The notes: generated by a model not told the origin, from the letters alone. A DNA stretch of 64,000 nt from Lachnospira eligens (GCF_009680455.1 NZ_WKRD01000004.1:186001-250000); one strand, 5' to 3'. Counted from the first letter of the stretch, positions 19,074-28,132 are shown. Translations and numbers: made by a program.

Positions 19074-20288
19074 TTATTCAGTAAATGTTCCAACCAATTT
19101 AACAAGCATTGCAACGGTCATATCCATGCCTTCAACAGTAATATGTTCATAAGGACCGTGGTATGCGTGTCCGCCAGTTCCAAGGTTAGGGCATGGAAGA
19201 CCTTTGAAGCTTAACTGACAGCCGTCTGTTCCCCCTCGGATAGGAAGAATAAGCGGTACTATATCAGCCAGTTCACAGGCTTTCTTTGCATTATCAATAA
19301 GATTCATGCAGCCCGCAATGATTTCGGACATATTCTTATACTGGTCTTTAATGGTGAGCGTAACAGTTCCCTTGCCCCATTTTTCATTCATATTCTTTTC
19401 GATTAATCGCAGAGTATTTTTCTTTGCTTCAAATAAATTCTTATCATGGTCTCTTACTATATAATTAAGCGAAGCCTCACTGACATCGCCAGACATGCTG
19501 ACAAGATGGTAGAAGCCCTCGTAATCTTCTGTGCCGCGAGGGGTTTCCATAGCAGGAAGCGCATTGTTAATCTCCATTGCAACAAGACTGGCATTAATCA
19601 TGGTGTCTTTGGCAGAACCTGGGTGTACATTGAAGCCTTTAATATGAAAATCCGCTTTGCATGCGTTGAAGTTTTCGTACTGAATCTCGCCTTCTGTGTC
19701 GCCGTCAATTGTGTAGGCGTATTTGGCACCGAACTGTTCTATGTTAAAATGTTCAGCTCCCATGCCGATTTCTTCATCAGGTGTGAATGCAATACATATT
19801 GTTCCATGAGGTATATTGCCTTTCTGCAAATGTTCTATCATAGTAAGGATTTCAGCAATACCTGCTTTATCATCGGCACCAAGTATAGTGCTTCCGTCTG
19901 ATGTGATAAGTGTACGACCCTTAAGAGTGCCAAGATGAGGAAAATCATGCACAGACAAGGTTATTCCCGCAGGAAGTGTGAGTGATACACCATTAAAGTT
20001 TTCTGTTATTACTGGTGTAATATCGTGATTGCAATAATCGGACACAGTATCCATATGTGCAATAAATCCGATAGCAGGTGCATTTTCATAACCTTTGGTT
20101 GCTGGAAGCTTACCATACAGGTAACACATATCGTCAAGTACAATGTCCGATAAATTCAATCCTTCCATCTCATTTTTAAGAAATCTGGCTAACTCAAACT
20201 GGCATGCAGATGAGGGAGTTGTTTCACTGTTTTCATCACTTGGTGTACGGAAAGTGACATATTTTAATAATCTTTCATATGCTTTCAT
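19074..20288 (-). CDS. pepT: Peptidase T (tripeptide aminopeptidase)
   Basis: M20B zinc exopeptidase removing N-terminal residues from tripeptides in the cytoplasm. The metal sites are visible: AHMDTVSDY, SDGSTILGADDKAG, TPDEEIGMGAEHF and GTGGHAYHGPYEH. The start is set at MKAYERLLKYV because TTGGAG lies just upstream; 14 earlier codons are open but unlikely. That gives 404 residues, normal for PepT. Confidence 0.96.
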   Translation of the reverse strand: MKAYERLLKYVTFRTPSDENSETTPSSACQFELARFLKNEMEGLNLSDIVLDDMCYLYGKLPATKGYENAPAIGFIAHMDTVSDYCNHDITPVITENFNGVSLTLPAGITLSVHDFPHLGTLKGRTLITSDGSTILGADDKAGIAEILTMIEHLQKGNIPHGTICIAFTPDEEIGMGAEHFNIEQFGAKYAYTIDGDTEGEIQYENFNACKADFHIKGFNVHPGSAKDTMINASLVAMEINNALPAMETPRGTEDYEGFYHLVSMSGDVSEASLNYIVRDHDKNLFEAKKNTLRLIEKNMNEKWGKGTVTLTIKDQYKNMSEIIAGCMNLIDNAKKACELADIVPLILPIRGGTDGCQLSFKGLPCPNLGTGGHAYHGPYEHITVEGMDMTVAMLVKLVGTFTE

Positions 20289-20313
20289 GGTAATTCTCCA
20301 ATCTGTGGATTGA

Positions 20314-20672
20314 TATTCATATATTAACATATTCTGGTGGAAATATACGGATTATGCGAAAAAAAATAAAAGATTATCAATACATAAAATAAACTCCATT
20401 GAATGGGACGAAGAAGAATATAAGGATAATGGTATACTTTGCAGAAATGCAGTTGCAAAAGGTAATAAGGTGGTAAATGATTATACAGCTTTGTATGGAG
20501 GAGATGCATATCTTCCTGCCAATAATCTGGCTTATAAATATGTTGCTTAATTAATAATCATCCAGCAGCGGTTACATTTGGAGCATTAACAGTTCTGATA
20601 GTAATTTCCTGCGTGGTAGTATTTCTTGTATTCTTAAAAAGAAGACAGATGAATAAATACGAAAAGTATTAA
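20314..20672 (+). pseudogene. Decayed membrane-protein gene remnant
   Basis: Frame 1 reads protein-like from 20314 to the stop at 20548 (with SIEWDEEEYKDNGILC and ALYGGDAYLPANNLAYKY) but has no start. After a -1 shift the next frame continues to 20672 as a membrane helix and basic tail (AVTFGALTVLIVISCVVVFL then KRRQMNKY). Both parts together look like the end of one membrane protein broken by a frameshift and 5' loss. A terminator in the right orientation follows. The family is not recognised. Confidence 0.5.
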
Positions 20673-20679
20673 CATACAG

Positions 20680-20715
20680 ACACCAGCACGTTAAGGTTAA
20701 ATGTGCTGGTGTTTT
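20680..20715 (+). terminator. Terminator after the decayed gene
   Basis: A 10-bp stem, ACACCAGCAC (20680-20689) with GTGCTGGTGT (20703-20712), is followed by TTTT. Its orientation matches the upstream remnant. Confidence 0.7.
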
Positions 20716-20720
20716 CTATA

Positions 20721-21446
20721 TCATATGTATTTATCATTCTTTGATGAGATGTTTACCAGTCCAAAAGACAGTGCAAAAAGTATAATAACGAAGGCCACGA
20801 AATATAGACCTCCCATTGTATTTTCCATGGAAGCTATAAAATCATATGAGCCATGTAATAGAACTGGTAACACAACACTGAATATTCTGAATATCTTGGA
20901 GCTAAATTTTTTTCCACGATTATACTGTTTTCTTGCGAGACCATAGAATACACCCATAAATACACCAAAACAGGCATGTCCTGGAATTGCTGTAATTGCT
21001 CTTACAATAGCAGTTGAAAAACCATATGATAAAACATAGTTGATATTTTCCCAAAGGGCAAATCCGAGAGAAACAAATACTGCATATACAACACCGTCAT
21101 ACTGACAGTTAAATTCTGGATTATTCCATGTCCGTTTTTTTAAGAAGAAATACTTTGAGCTTTCTTCGGCTATGGCAACAATAACAAAATAAAGAATTAT
21201 CTGATACAGCAATTTATTTCCGGGAACAAAGCATGATAAAATCCATTCCCCTATTTTTTCCTCAATTAGGGCAATAATGGTGGATAGAATTCCCGCAATA
21301 ACTAGCTGTCTTAAAAGGTAGCCGCTTTCCTTTTCCATTCTGTCTGCTCTGTATACTTTAATCATAAGGAATACCGCAGGGATAACTGCCGCTAATATTA
21401 ATATCCAGTTATACATCATTATGGGTTCCAATATAAAATAAAACAT
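20721..21446 (-). CDS. PrsW-family intramembrane protease homologue
   Basis: A multi-helix membrane protein with the PrsW motifs EESSKYFFLKK, FALWENINY and PGHACFGVFMG. In Bacillus, PrsW performs site-1 cleavage of the anti-sigma factor RsiW; the target here is unknown and no sigma/anti-sigma pair is nearby. It has 241 residues and about seven hydrophobic segments. AAGGAG lies 11 bases before the ATG; a second ATG at residue 10 is an alternative start. Confidence 0.85.
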   Translation of the reverse strand: MFYFILEPIMMYNWILILAAVIPAVFLMIKVYRADRMEKESGYLLRQLVIAGILSTIIALIEEKIGEWILSCFVPGNKLLYQIILYFVIVAIAEESSKYFFLKKRTWNNPEFNCQYDGVVYAVFVSLGFALWENINYVLSYGFSTAIVRAITAIPGHACFGVFMGVFYGLARKQYNRGKKFSSKIFRIFSVVLPVLLHGSYDFIASMENTMGGLYFVAFVIILFALSFGLVNISSKNDKYI

Positions 21447-21594
21447 ATATCTGCTTGCTCCTTATTGTGCTTTTTATTTCTATTTTATAATTATATATCT
21501 CATATATTCTGATAACAAGCTGCTTTATAATATATTAATAAATGGAAGTGCGAAATCATTGCAGTCGGTTAGATGCTATGAAAAATAACAAATC

Positions 21595-21623
21595 TTGCTG
21601 TCAAGTCATCAAAGAGTTATAAT
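21595..21623 (+). promoter_or_regulatory. SigA-type promoter of the 21728-23951 operon
   Basis: TTGCTG (21595-21600) and TATAAT (21618-21623) are separated by 17 bases. It lies about 105 bases upstream of the first gene. The rest of the 21447-21727 interval is AT-rich, with nothing else recognised. Confidence 0.6.
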
Positions 21624-21727
21624 ATATTCAGTTTATATGCGTGAAAAACAGAAATATATTTCTTGCTGATGGCAAAAGTATGATTAAAAGGTAAAGAAAG
21701 AATAAGATGGGTTCAAGGAGAAGCTAC

Positions 21728-22054
21728 ATGAATGGTGACTGTGATGTGATAAACAGATTATTGAATGAAACAATGCATATGGATTTTCCATTTCTTGCAG
21801 GTGAAGATAAGAAGAAAAGAATTGTTGAAGATAAGAAGATATATATAGAAGATACAATAAAAGAAGCGTTTGCGGAAATGTATCCTGAAAAGTTGGAATT
21901 AAATAAGTTGTGGAATGAGGCCTTAGATTATGCAGGCAGCAAATTTGATAGTCTTCCAGTTTCAAAAAGGCTGAATGGGTTTTATTTGCAGGAGCTTATG
22001 CACAGATATGTTGAATTATTAGGAAATGTAGTGACAGAGAATAAGGAGAATTAG
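21728..22054 (+). CDS. Small charged protein of unknown function, first gene of a two-gene unit
   Basis: About 108 residues, rich in Glu/Lys, predicted mostly helical, with no signal or membrane segment. The frame is open from 21707, but the start at MNGDCDVINRLL is chosen because AAGGAG lies 7 bases before it. It ends 4 bases before the large 630-residue gene, so the two are surely co-transcribed. I do not recognise the family. Its position suggests a partner, chaperone or antitoxin for the large protein; that is inference. Confidence 0.7.
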   Translation: MNGDCDVINRLLNETMHMDFPFLAGEDKKKRIVEDKKIYIEDTIKEAFAEMYPEKLELNKLWNEALDYAGSKFDSLPVSKRLNGFYLQELMHRYVELLGNVVTENKEN

Positions 22055-22058
22055 TTTT

Positions 22059-23951
22059 ATGGGGGAACATGAAGAAAAGATTGAGATAATGAGAAAGTAT
22101 TTGGCAGATATGACGGCTGCTGGAAATTATCATGTCAAAGGAAATATTCCTATTAAGAAAATTGATAATGCATTACAAACATTTGCACAGGGGATGGATA
22201 GAACTACAATGCTAGGTTTTCTTGATACAACTGTATTTGGAAGTGGTAAAAATGGTTATATTTTTACTGATGATAAGATGTATTATGTGGAAACAATGGA
22301 GAAGCCTAAAAAGCTTTGGTATGATGATATAAAACAATTGAGGATATTGAAGAGTAGCAAAAAAGATTGTAATCGTGAATTGGCAATAGATTTTTTAGAC
22401 GGAAGCACATTTTATATAGAAGGTTCTTTTATAAACAAGACTCCATTAAAAAATTTCCTAAATGAAATGAAAAACTTTGAGGCTAACAAAAAGGCGGAGA
22501 AGAAGAAAATTGAAAATGAAAAGAAGAATAATTTCGGAGCTGAATCAGCAGGTCGAGGGATAGGAGCATTTAGGACTGTTAATAATCAGTTTGAAGAAGA
22601 GAAATTTCATTCAAGACAGGGACATGGTTTTGCCGCGGAAAGAGCTAATAACCTATTTGATAAACTGACAGGACATGATGCAAAGATTGTTGGAGATGAT
22701 AACGCTAAAAATGGTGCTGACAGAGTTGTTGATGGCGTAAATATACAGTCGAAGTATTGCGCTACAGGAAAAAGATGTATAAATGAATGCTTTGAAAATG
22801 ATGGAAAAGGTACATTCAGATATATGACGGATGGAAAACCAATGAAGATAGAAGTTCCATCTGATAAGTATGATGAAGCTGTAATGGCAATGGAGGAGAA
22901 GATAAAAAATGGACAGGTAAAGGGGGTGTCTGATCCTAATGAGGCAAAGAATATTGTTAAGAAAGGACACTTTACATATGCACAGGCAAAAAATATTGCT
23001 AAAGCAGGAACTGTTGAATCTCTTACATACGATGCAGTAAACGGAACAATAATAGCATCCTCTGCATTTGGTGTTACTGCGATGATTACATTTGCGACAT
23101 CAATGTGGAATGGAGAAGATTTTGAAGATGCTATAAAAATTGCAACATATTCAGGTCTTAAAGTAGGTGGAACAGCATTTATTACATCAGTACTTGCAGC
23201 GCAATTATCTAAAGCTGGGCTTAATAGTGCACTTGTAGGAAGTTCAGAAGCTATAGTTGCTATGATGGGGCCGAAAGCATCTGCAGTTTTAATTAATGCA
23301 TTCCGTGTAGGTTCAAAGCCTATTTATGGCGCAGCGGCAATGAAAGCTGCCGCAAAGCTCTTAAGGAGCAATACAATTACGGCAGGCATCACATTTGTTG
23401 TACTGTCTTCCTTTGATGTTGCCAACATATTCAGAGGGAGAATATCAGGAAAACAGTTGTTTAAAAATATGGCAAATACAGCTGCAACGGTAGGGGCTGG
23501 AACAGGAGGCTGGGTTGCCGGCGCAGCAATCGGTTCCGCAATTCCAGGAATAGGTACAATTGTGGGTGGCTTAGTTGGTTCTATGGTTGCTGGTTCTGCA
23601 GCAGGGAAAGTAACAAATGCTGTGGTTGGAAGCTTTATTGAAGATGATGCGGATAAAATGGTGGAAATAATTCAGGATGTGTTTACTGAAATGGCATCAG
23701 AATATCTTCTTAGCAATAAGGAAGCAGAAAAGTCCGTAGACAGATTAAAGGATAAATTAGATGGAAAAACTCTTAAAGATATGTTTGCAAGTAATGATAG
23801 GAAGAAATTTGCAAGAAATCTTTTGATTCCAATAATTGAGAATCAGATCTCTAAGCGGGAAGTGATACATAAATTAACTGAAGAGCAAATGCTTTATGGA
23901 ATAAGGGAGGTTCTTGAAGATATCAGTGATATGGAAGAAAGCTATGCTTAA
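22059..23951 (+). CDS. PH-like / PD-(D/E)XK-like / glycine-zipper membrane protein
   Basis: 630 residues with three parts. Residues about 40-150 look like a bacterial PH domain (YIFTDDKMYYVETM, LWYDDIKQLRIL), then a Lys-rich linker. Residues 188-232 hold GHGFAAER (E194), NGADRVVDG (D221) and IQSKYC (Q230-x-K232); this E...D...QxK order matches Mrr-like PD-(D/E)XK nucleases. Residues about 310-550 are hydrophobic with a glycine zipper (GAGTGGWVAGAAIGSAIPGI), typical of membrane-inserting regions, and the C-terminus is charged and helical. I recall uncharacterised bacterial proteins sharing the middle and end. A nuclease or membrane-acting effector, possibly in defence, is inference. Confidence 0.72.
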   Translation: MGEHEEKIEIMRKYLADMTAAGNYHVKGNIPIKKIDNALQTFAQGMDRTTMLGFLDTTVFGSGKNGYIFTDDKMYYVETMEKPKKLWYDDIKQLRILKSSKKDCNRELAIDFLDGSTFYIEGSFINKTPLKNFLNEMKNFEANKKAEKKKIENEKKNNFGAESAGRGIGAFRTVNNQFEEEKFHSRQGHGFAAERANNLFDKLTGHDAKIVGDDNAKNGADRVVDGVNIQSKYCATGKRCINECFENDGKGTFRYMTDGKPMKIEVPSDKYDEAVMAMEEKIKNGQVKGVSDPNEAKNIVKKGHFTYAQAKNIAKAGTVESLTYDAVNGTIIASSAFGVTAMITFATSMWNGEDFEDAIKIATYSGLKVGGTAFITSVLAAQLSKAGLNSALVGSSEAIVAMMGPKASAVLINAFRVGSKPIYGAAAMKAAAKLLRSNTITAGITFVVLSSFDVANIFRGRISGKQLFKNMANTAATVGAGTGGWVAGAAIGSAIPGIGTIVGGLVGSMVAGSAAGKVTNAVVGSFIEDDADKMVEIIQDVFTEMASEYLLSNKEAEKSVDRLKDKLDGKTLKDMFASNDRKKFARNLLIPIIENQISKREVIHKLTEEQMLYGIREVLEDISDMEESYA

Positions 23952-24004
23952 ACTAAAAAGATATACATCGTGCAGCATAAATAACATTAGATAAAATACA
24001 GGTA

Positions 24005-24146
24005 TTGACTTAAGTTCTTACCCATTATAATGTAATATTAGAAATTTTTGACAAATGGAGTGTTCCAGATGTTTTGACCACATGTTGGTGATTGTATGTC
24101 TGGATATATACATATTTTAGGACCAGCATTTTGCTGGTCTTTTTTA
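24005..24146 (+). ncRNA. Candidate small RNA (promoter plus terminator without a clear gene)
   Basis: TTGACT (24005-24010) and TATAAT (24026-24031), with a short 15-base spacer, are followed about 90 bases later by a strong terminator: GACCAGCA (24121-24128) with TGCTGGTC (24132-24139) and T7. The roughly 110-base transcript holds only a 21-codon frame from 24055 (starting MECSRCFDH) with no ribosome site. It could be a small RNA or a leader with a small peptide. Family not recognised. Confidence 0.4.
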
Positions 24147-24316
24147 TTAAATTGCTGGAGGTTGTGTATGAAAAGAGTAAAAACATTAATGCAGGTGAAA
24201 TATCAGAACTGCCTGATGAAGAATATGTGTTACCATATGGAATTTCTAATGAGGACTAGTAATTAATATGCAAGAAGCTTCCCGCATTCTAAAAAATTCT
24301 GTCAAGTCCAAGCATA
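24147..24316 (+). other. Intergenic stretch with a possible decayed small gene
   Basis: ATG 24168 has a good GGAGG six bases upstream, but its 32-codon frame looks random. The neighbouring frame reads protein-like to a stop near 24259 (GEISELPDEEYVLPYGISN), as if a frameshift follows the start. Nothing else is seen before the end of the minus-strand ATPase gene. Confidence 0.3.
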
Positions 24317-25483
24317 CTATAACTCCAAACTATCCGCATTAAGCAAAAAATACTTCATTCCCATGATTACAAAGCCTTCTTCATTTCTCCAAGGTTTTTT
24401 TGTTCCGTTTACTATCACAATCTTTTTAAATGAATCTGGAATATTTCTAAATGAATTAAGTTCCTGCTTCTGCTTTTCCTCTGAAGTCATATCGTAAGCC
24501 ACCTGAATATAATATCTCTGACTACCCTGATTGACCACAAAATCAACTTCAAACTGCTTTCGAGTTGTTTTTCCTTCATCATTTTTCGTATATACGTCTA
24601 CAATACCAACATCTACATTATAGCCTCTGATAAGTAGCTCATTGTAAACAATATTTTCCATGATATGAGTAGGTTCCTGCTGTCTAAAATTCAATCTGGC
24701 ATTTCTAAGTCCCACATCTGTAAAATAGTATTTCAGATTTGCCCCTACATATTTTCTGCCTTTAATATCATATCTGTCAGCTTTAGAAATCAAAAATGCC
24801 TCCACAAGATAATCTATATGGTTGGATATGGTCTTATTGCTGTAATTTATACCACGCTCACTTTTATAAGTATTTGATATTTTTGTTGGATTAGTAGGAG
24901 CCCCTATCGAAGAAGCGAGAATATCTACTAATGTATCAATCTCATCAACATTTCGAAGCTTGTTTCTTTCTACAACATCCTTAATATAAACATTTGTGAA
25001 AATGTTTTTTAGATACTCAGCCTTTTGGCGTTCCATAGAGAACTGTACCACCTGTGGTAAACCACCATATATCATATATTCTTCCCAAGTATCATCATAA
25101 TCTCCACCGAAAGCTGCATAGAACTCTGCAAAAGACAACGGATATATTCTTATCTCGTCTCCTCTGTCTCTAAATTCAGTTACAATATCACTGGATAGAA
25201 ACTTAGAATTACTGCCAGTCACATATATATCAATATTGCTGATACGAAGCAGGCTGTTCAGAACTTCCTCAAATCGTGGCATAAACTGTACTTCGTCTAA
25301 AAGTAGATAATACTTCTGGTCATCTTTCATTGCATCTTTAATATACTGGTAACACTTCTTTGGATCTCTCAACTCCTCATTTTCAATGCCATCTAAAGCA
25401 ATCTCAATGATATGGTCATTATCTATGCCACTTTCCGATAAATATTTCTTAAACAATACAAATAGCAAGAATGATTTTCCCAT
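24317..25483 (-). pseudogene. DUF4143-type AAA ATPase missing its N-terminus
   Basis: The body is a typical AAA_14/DUF4143 ATP-binding protein: Walker B YYLLLDEVQFM, sensor-like IYVTGSNSKFL, RIYPLSFAEFYAAFGG, a winged-helix part (SNKTISNHIDYLVEAFL) and the C-terminal nuclease-fold-like EVDFVVNQG...YYIQVAYD. It begins at MGKSFLLF, where GKS is the end of the Walker A loop; the usual 35-45 residues before it are absent. Codons just upstream in frame (LLSHTPQIH after a stop) do not resemble the family, so the 5' end was cut off at about 25,483. Probably inactive. No ribosome site precedes the ATG. Confidence 0.8.
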
Positions 25484-25581
25484 ATGAATTTGCGGCGTAT
25501 GGGACAGGAGCTATTATTCAATCAGACATACGACCTATGGCATTAGTTATGCATCTTGATATTTGCAAAGAACATATGTAA
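25483..25581 (+). pseudogene. C-terminal remnant of an unidentified gene
   Basis: Immediately to the right of the ATPase break, the plus strand encodes a 32-residue protein-like tail ending in a TAA at 25581 (YEFAAYGTGAIIQS, then RPMALVMHLDICKEHM). It has no start or ribosome site and begins at the same point where the ATPase loses its N-terminus. The family is not recognised. The hairpin GGGGAAA/TTTCCCC follows at about 25,590. Confidence 0.5.
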
Positions 25582-25738
25582 TATAGGTGGGGGAAAAGTT
25601 TCCCCTGCTTATATATTGATTTTTTATATAAAAGAGGAGGCTTTTGCTTAAAAGAATGTTATGCCTGGTGGATGAATGATAATTGCAAAAGATGTATATA
25701 ATGCGTTGGGCGTATCATAACAATAGGAGATGATTTTT

Positions 25739-26674
25739 ATGCATATTAGCATACTTCTTATGGAACAGATAGTAGAGCTATTCATTATGATTCTTATGGG
25801 CTTTATTATTGTAAAAGCAGGTATCGTAAAAGATGAGGACAGTAAAGTTTTATCCAAAATTGTTTTATACCTGATTATACCATGTGTCATTATAAAGGCT
25901 TTTCAGGTGGATTATACATCAAAGACAGTAAATGGGTTGTTGCTTGCTTTGGCGGCATCAGTGACATTACAGATTGTATTGCTTGGAGTTATATCAGTTA
26001 TGGGGAGATTGTTTCACCTGAATGAGGTGGAGATAGCATCTGTTTATTATTCAAATTCAGGTAATCTTATTGTTCCAATTGTGACATTTATTCTAGGTCA
26101 GGAGTGGGTGCTTTACGGATGTGTTTTCATGAGTGTGCAGCTTATCTTTTTGTGGACTCACTGTAAAAAAATAATCAGCCGTGAAAGTTCATATGACTGG
26201 AAGAAGATTGTGTTAAATATAAATATGATCTCGATTGTGGTTGGTGTAATACTTTTCTTTACAAGAATCAGACTGCCTTTAATAATTAATGATACGATAG
26301 GCTCTGTTGGCAATATGATAGGACCTGCCAGCATGATAGTTACAGGAATGCTTTTTGCAGGGATGGATTTAAAGAAAATTTTTGCTAACAGAAGGCTGTA
26401 TTTTGTTTCTTTGTTGAGAATGGTTGTTGTACCGCTTATAGCACTTCTTTTGATAAAATTAAGCCATCTTGCTGGTATTTCTCAGGATGCACCTAAAATT
26501 ATGCTTATTGTTTTCTTGGCAGTTATTACACCTTCAGCATCAACAGTTACGCAGATGTGTCAGGTATATGGCAATGATTCAAAATATGCCAGTGCCATAA
26601 ATGTGATTACAACGCTTAGTGCTATAGTAACCATGCCGGTAATGGTATTTTTGTTTGAAAATGTAATATTATAA
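25739..26674 (+). CDS. AEC-family (auxin efflux carrier-like) transporter
   Basis: About ten hydrophobic segments arranged as two halves, with the family pattern LIIPCVIIKAF, NSGNLIVPI and, in the second half, ITPSASTVTQMCQVYG. Such carriers move organic acids such as malate in bacteria; the substrate is unknown here. ATG 25739 is preferred over 25730 because AGGAG (25725-25729) is then 9 bases upstream. That gives 311 residues, the normal length. Confidence 0.88.
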   Translation: MHISILLMEQIVELFIMILMGFIIVKAGIVKDEDSKVLSKIVLYLIIPCVIIKAFQVDYTSKTVNGLLLALAASVTLQIVLLGVISVMGRLFHLNEVEIASVYYSNSGNLIVPIVTFILGQEWVLYGCVFMSVQLIFLWTHCKKIISRESSYDWKKIVLNINMISIVVGVILFFTRIRLPLIINDTIGSVGNMIGPASMIVTGMLFAGMDLKKIFANRRLYFVSLLRMVVVPLIALLLIKLSHLAGISQDAPKIMLIVFLAVITPSASTVTQMCQVYGNDSKYASAINVITTLSAIVTMPVMVFLFENVIL

Positions 26675-26689
26675 ATAATTGATTTTTTT

Positions 26690-26715
26690 AAGGGGCTGTC
26701 AAGTGACAGCCCCTT
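26690..26715. terminator. Strong stem-loop between convergent genes
   Basis: A perfect 12-bp stem (26690-26701 with 26704-26715) separates the AEC gene and the minus-strand DUF2798 gene. The T-run lies on the 5' side for the plus strand and neither strand has a classic U tail, so terminator function is probable but not typical. Confidence 0.5.
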
Positions 26716-26726
26716 AGTGATTAATA

Positions 26727-27218
26727 TTATTCTGCCTCTGCAGCCGTTACAGCTTCTGTTGCATCAGCATTTTTTCTAACAAATATTGCCCTGAATATAA
26801 GCCTTACAAATGGTCCGCAATAGAACATCTGATAGCAGATTGCCATAGGGAAATTCATTGCCCATGTCTTAACCCACATGCCAAAGGATGGTTCTTTGAA
26901 AAGAAATGTTGCAACGAGACTCATAATCGGACACATAATGCAGCATATGCATATTGATATTGCATATGTGATGAACTGAGGTCTGTCTGTAGGACGCATA
27001 ACTGTGAAAGCAAGCATTTTAGCAATCTTTCCTACAACGAAGAATTCGAGTACGAATGCAATAGGAACCATGATTGGCAATTCATGTGTTGCAGCTAAGA
27101 AAGTAGTACCATTTACAGTACCTGTGTTGAGGGCAACATTATATACGACCATTCCATAGACCATAATTGTTGCCATAATAATTGTGAAAACAACATCCTG
27201 AAACTTGTTTTTTGGCAT
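26727..27218 (-). CDS. DUF2798 family membrane protein
   Basis: 163 residues with four hydrophobic helices in two similar halves, as in DUF2798 proteins (VVFTIIMATIMVYGMVVYN and ICCIMCPIMSLVATF). The C-terminus ends in an Ala/Glu-rich cytoplasmic tail. The start is MPKNKFQD, because AAGGAGG lies just upstream; 11 earlier open codons are not favoured. Function unknown. Confidence 0.8.
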   Translation of the reverse strand: MPKNKFQDVVFTIIMATIMVYGMVVYNVALNTGTVNGTTFLAATHELPIMVPIAFVLEFFVVGKIAKMLAFTVMRPTDRPQFITYAISICICCIMCPIMSLVATFLFKEPSFGMWVKTWAMNFPMAICYQMFYCGPFVRLIFRAIFVRKNADATEAVTAAEAE

Positions 27219-27356
27219 AAAAAAATCCTCCTTAAATAATAACATAAGCAAAACATGTGTTGTTCGTTATCATCCGGGGGATGTGTCGTTTCCAATATAA
27301 CCATATTTAATTGTGCCGTGGTATAGTATCATAAAATTAATAAATATGTCAAGTAC

Positions 27357-27384
27357 TTGATTTTTTAAAAATCGGGTGTATACT
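27357..27384 (+). promoter_or_regulatory. Promoter of the riboflavin operon
   Basis: TTGATT (27357-27362) and TATACT (27379-27384) with a 16-base spacer lie directly upstream of the FMN riboswitch. Confidence 0.6.
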
Positions 27385-27407
27385 ATAAACAATTTAATAC
27401 ATATGGA

Positions 27408-27523
27408 ACTTCAGGGCAGGGTGTGATTCCCTACCGGTGGTAAAGCCCACGAGCCGAGGCGTAAGCCAGAGCATGATTCGGTGTAATTCCGAAGCCGACA
27501 GTAAAGTCTGGATGGAAGAAGTG
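27408..27523 (+). promoter_or_regulatory. FMN riboswitch (RFN element)
   Basis: The conserved blocks are present in order: GGGCAGGGTG, ATTCCCTACCGGTGGTAAAG, CCCACGAGCC, GGTGTAATTCCGAAGCCGAC and AGTAAAGTCTGGATGGAAGA. FMN binding should favour the downstream terminator (27592-27624) and lower rib expression. It is followed by the rib genes after an unusually long leader. Confidence 0.96.
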
Positions 27524-27591
27524 ATATTAAAGTTAGTTATTCATAATGTAATCATAGTAGAATGAATGGCTGGCTTGAATGTGGATACTGG

Positions 27592-27624
27592 CTCTGAGAT
27601 GAATTATTATCTCAGAGTTTTTTT
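27592..27624 (+). terminator. Riboswitch expression-platform terminator
   Basis: CTCTGAGAT (27592-27600) pairs with ATCTCAGAG (27609-27617), followed by T7. Its place after the FMN aptamer marks it as the regulated attenuator. Confidence 0.85.
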
Positions 27625-27630
27625 GATTGT

Positions 27631-28132
27631 CAGAGTAAGAATTTGATTATAGAAATTCGATATTTTGGCGTAAGGCTTCTGAAGTGGTGAGATGAAACTG
27701 CTTTGGAAGCTTTTTTTATGTCTGGGCTGGATTTTGGTCGTGCTAGGATGTCTGTATTGTTGAGGCGGAGTCTGGTCTGAAATGTTGGAACTGGCAATTG
27801 TGGCGGCTGCATATTACGGCGATTCAATTCTGAGCAATCTGGCGGCATATTATAGCAATTCAGAGCAGAATGGCAGCAGGTAAATTTGGTAAAAACCTAT
27901 AAATGTAAGTTTTTTGTGGCTTTAGTAGGTTTATTTTAGCTAAAAACTGAAGAAAACTTAAGCAATTACCTACTAAACCATTGAAAATGCGACTACTTAT
28001 AGGTATCACGACTTTGAACCGGCAAAATCAGGAAAACAACAAGCACATTAAGAATGAAATTAAGATACAGCAAACAAGGAAAATCAGGAAAGAGAAAAGC
28101 AGGACAGGAAGGAACAGAAAGAAGGTGCAGAT
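27631..28132 (+). other. 500-base leader between the FMN attenuator and ribD
   Basis: There is no convincing gene. It holds a second terminator-like hairpin ending in T7 (about 27675-27717), two imperfect direct repeats around CATATTA...GCGATTCA (27810-27880), and nested inverted repeats at about 27894-28005: ACCTATAA with TTATAGGT, TTTAGTAGGT with ACCTACTAAA, and the competing TAAGTTTT with AAAACTTA. The last 100 bases are A-rich with AGAAGG before ribD. Confidence 0.5.

Noticed and set aside
26690..26715. Classic terminator for the AEC gene
   Set aside because: The stem is perfect but the T-run is on the wrong side; kept only as a probable bidirectional stem-loop.
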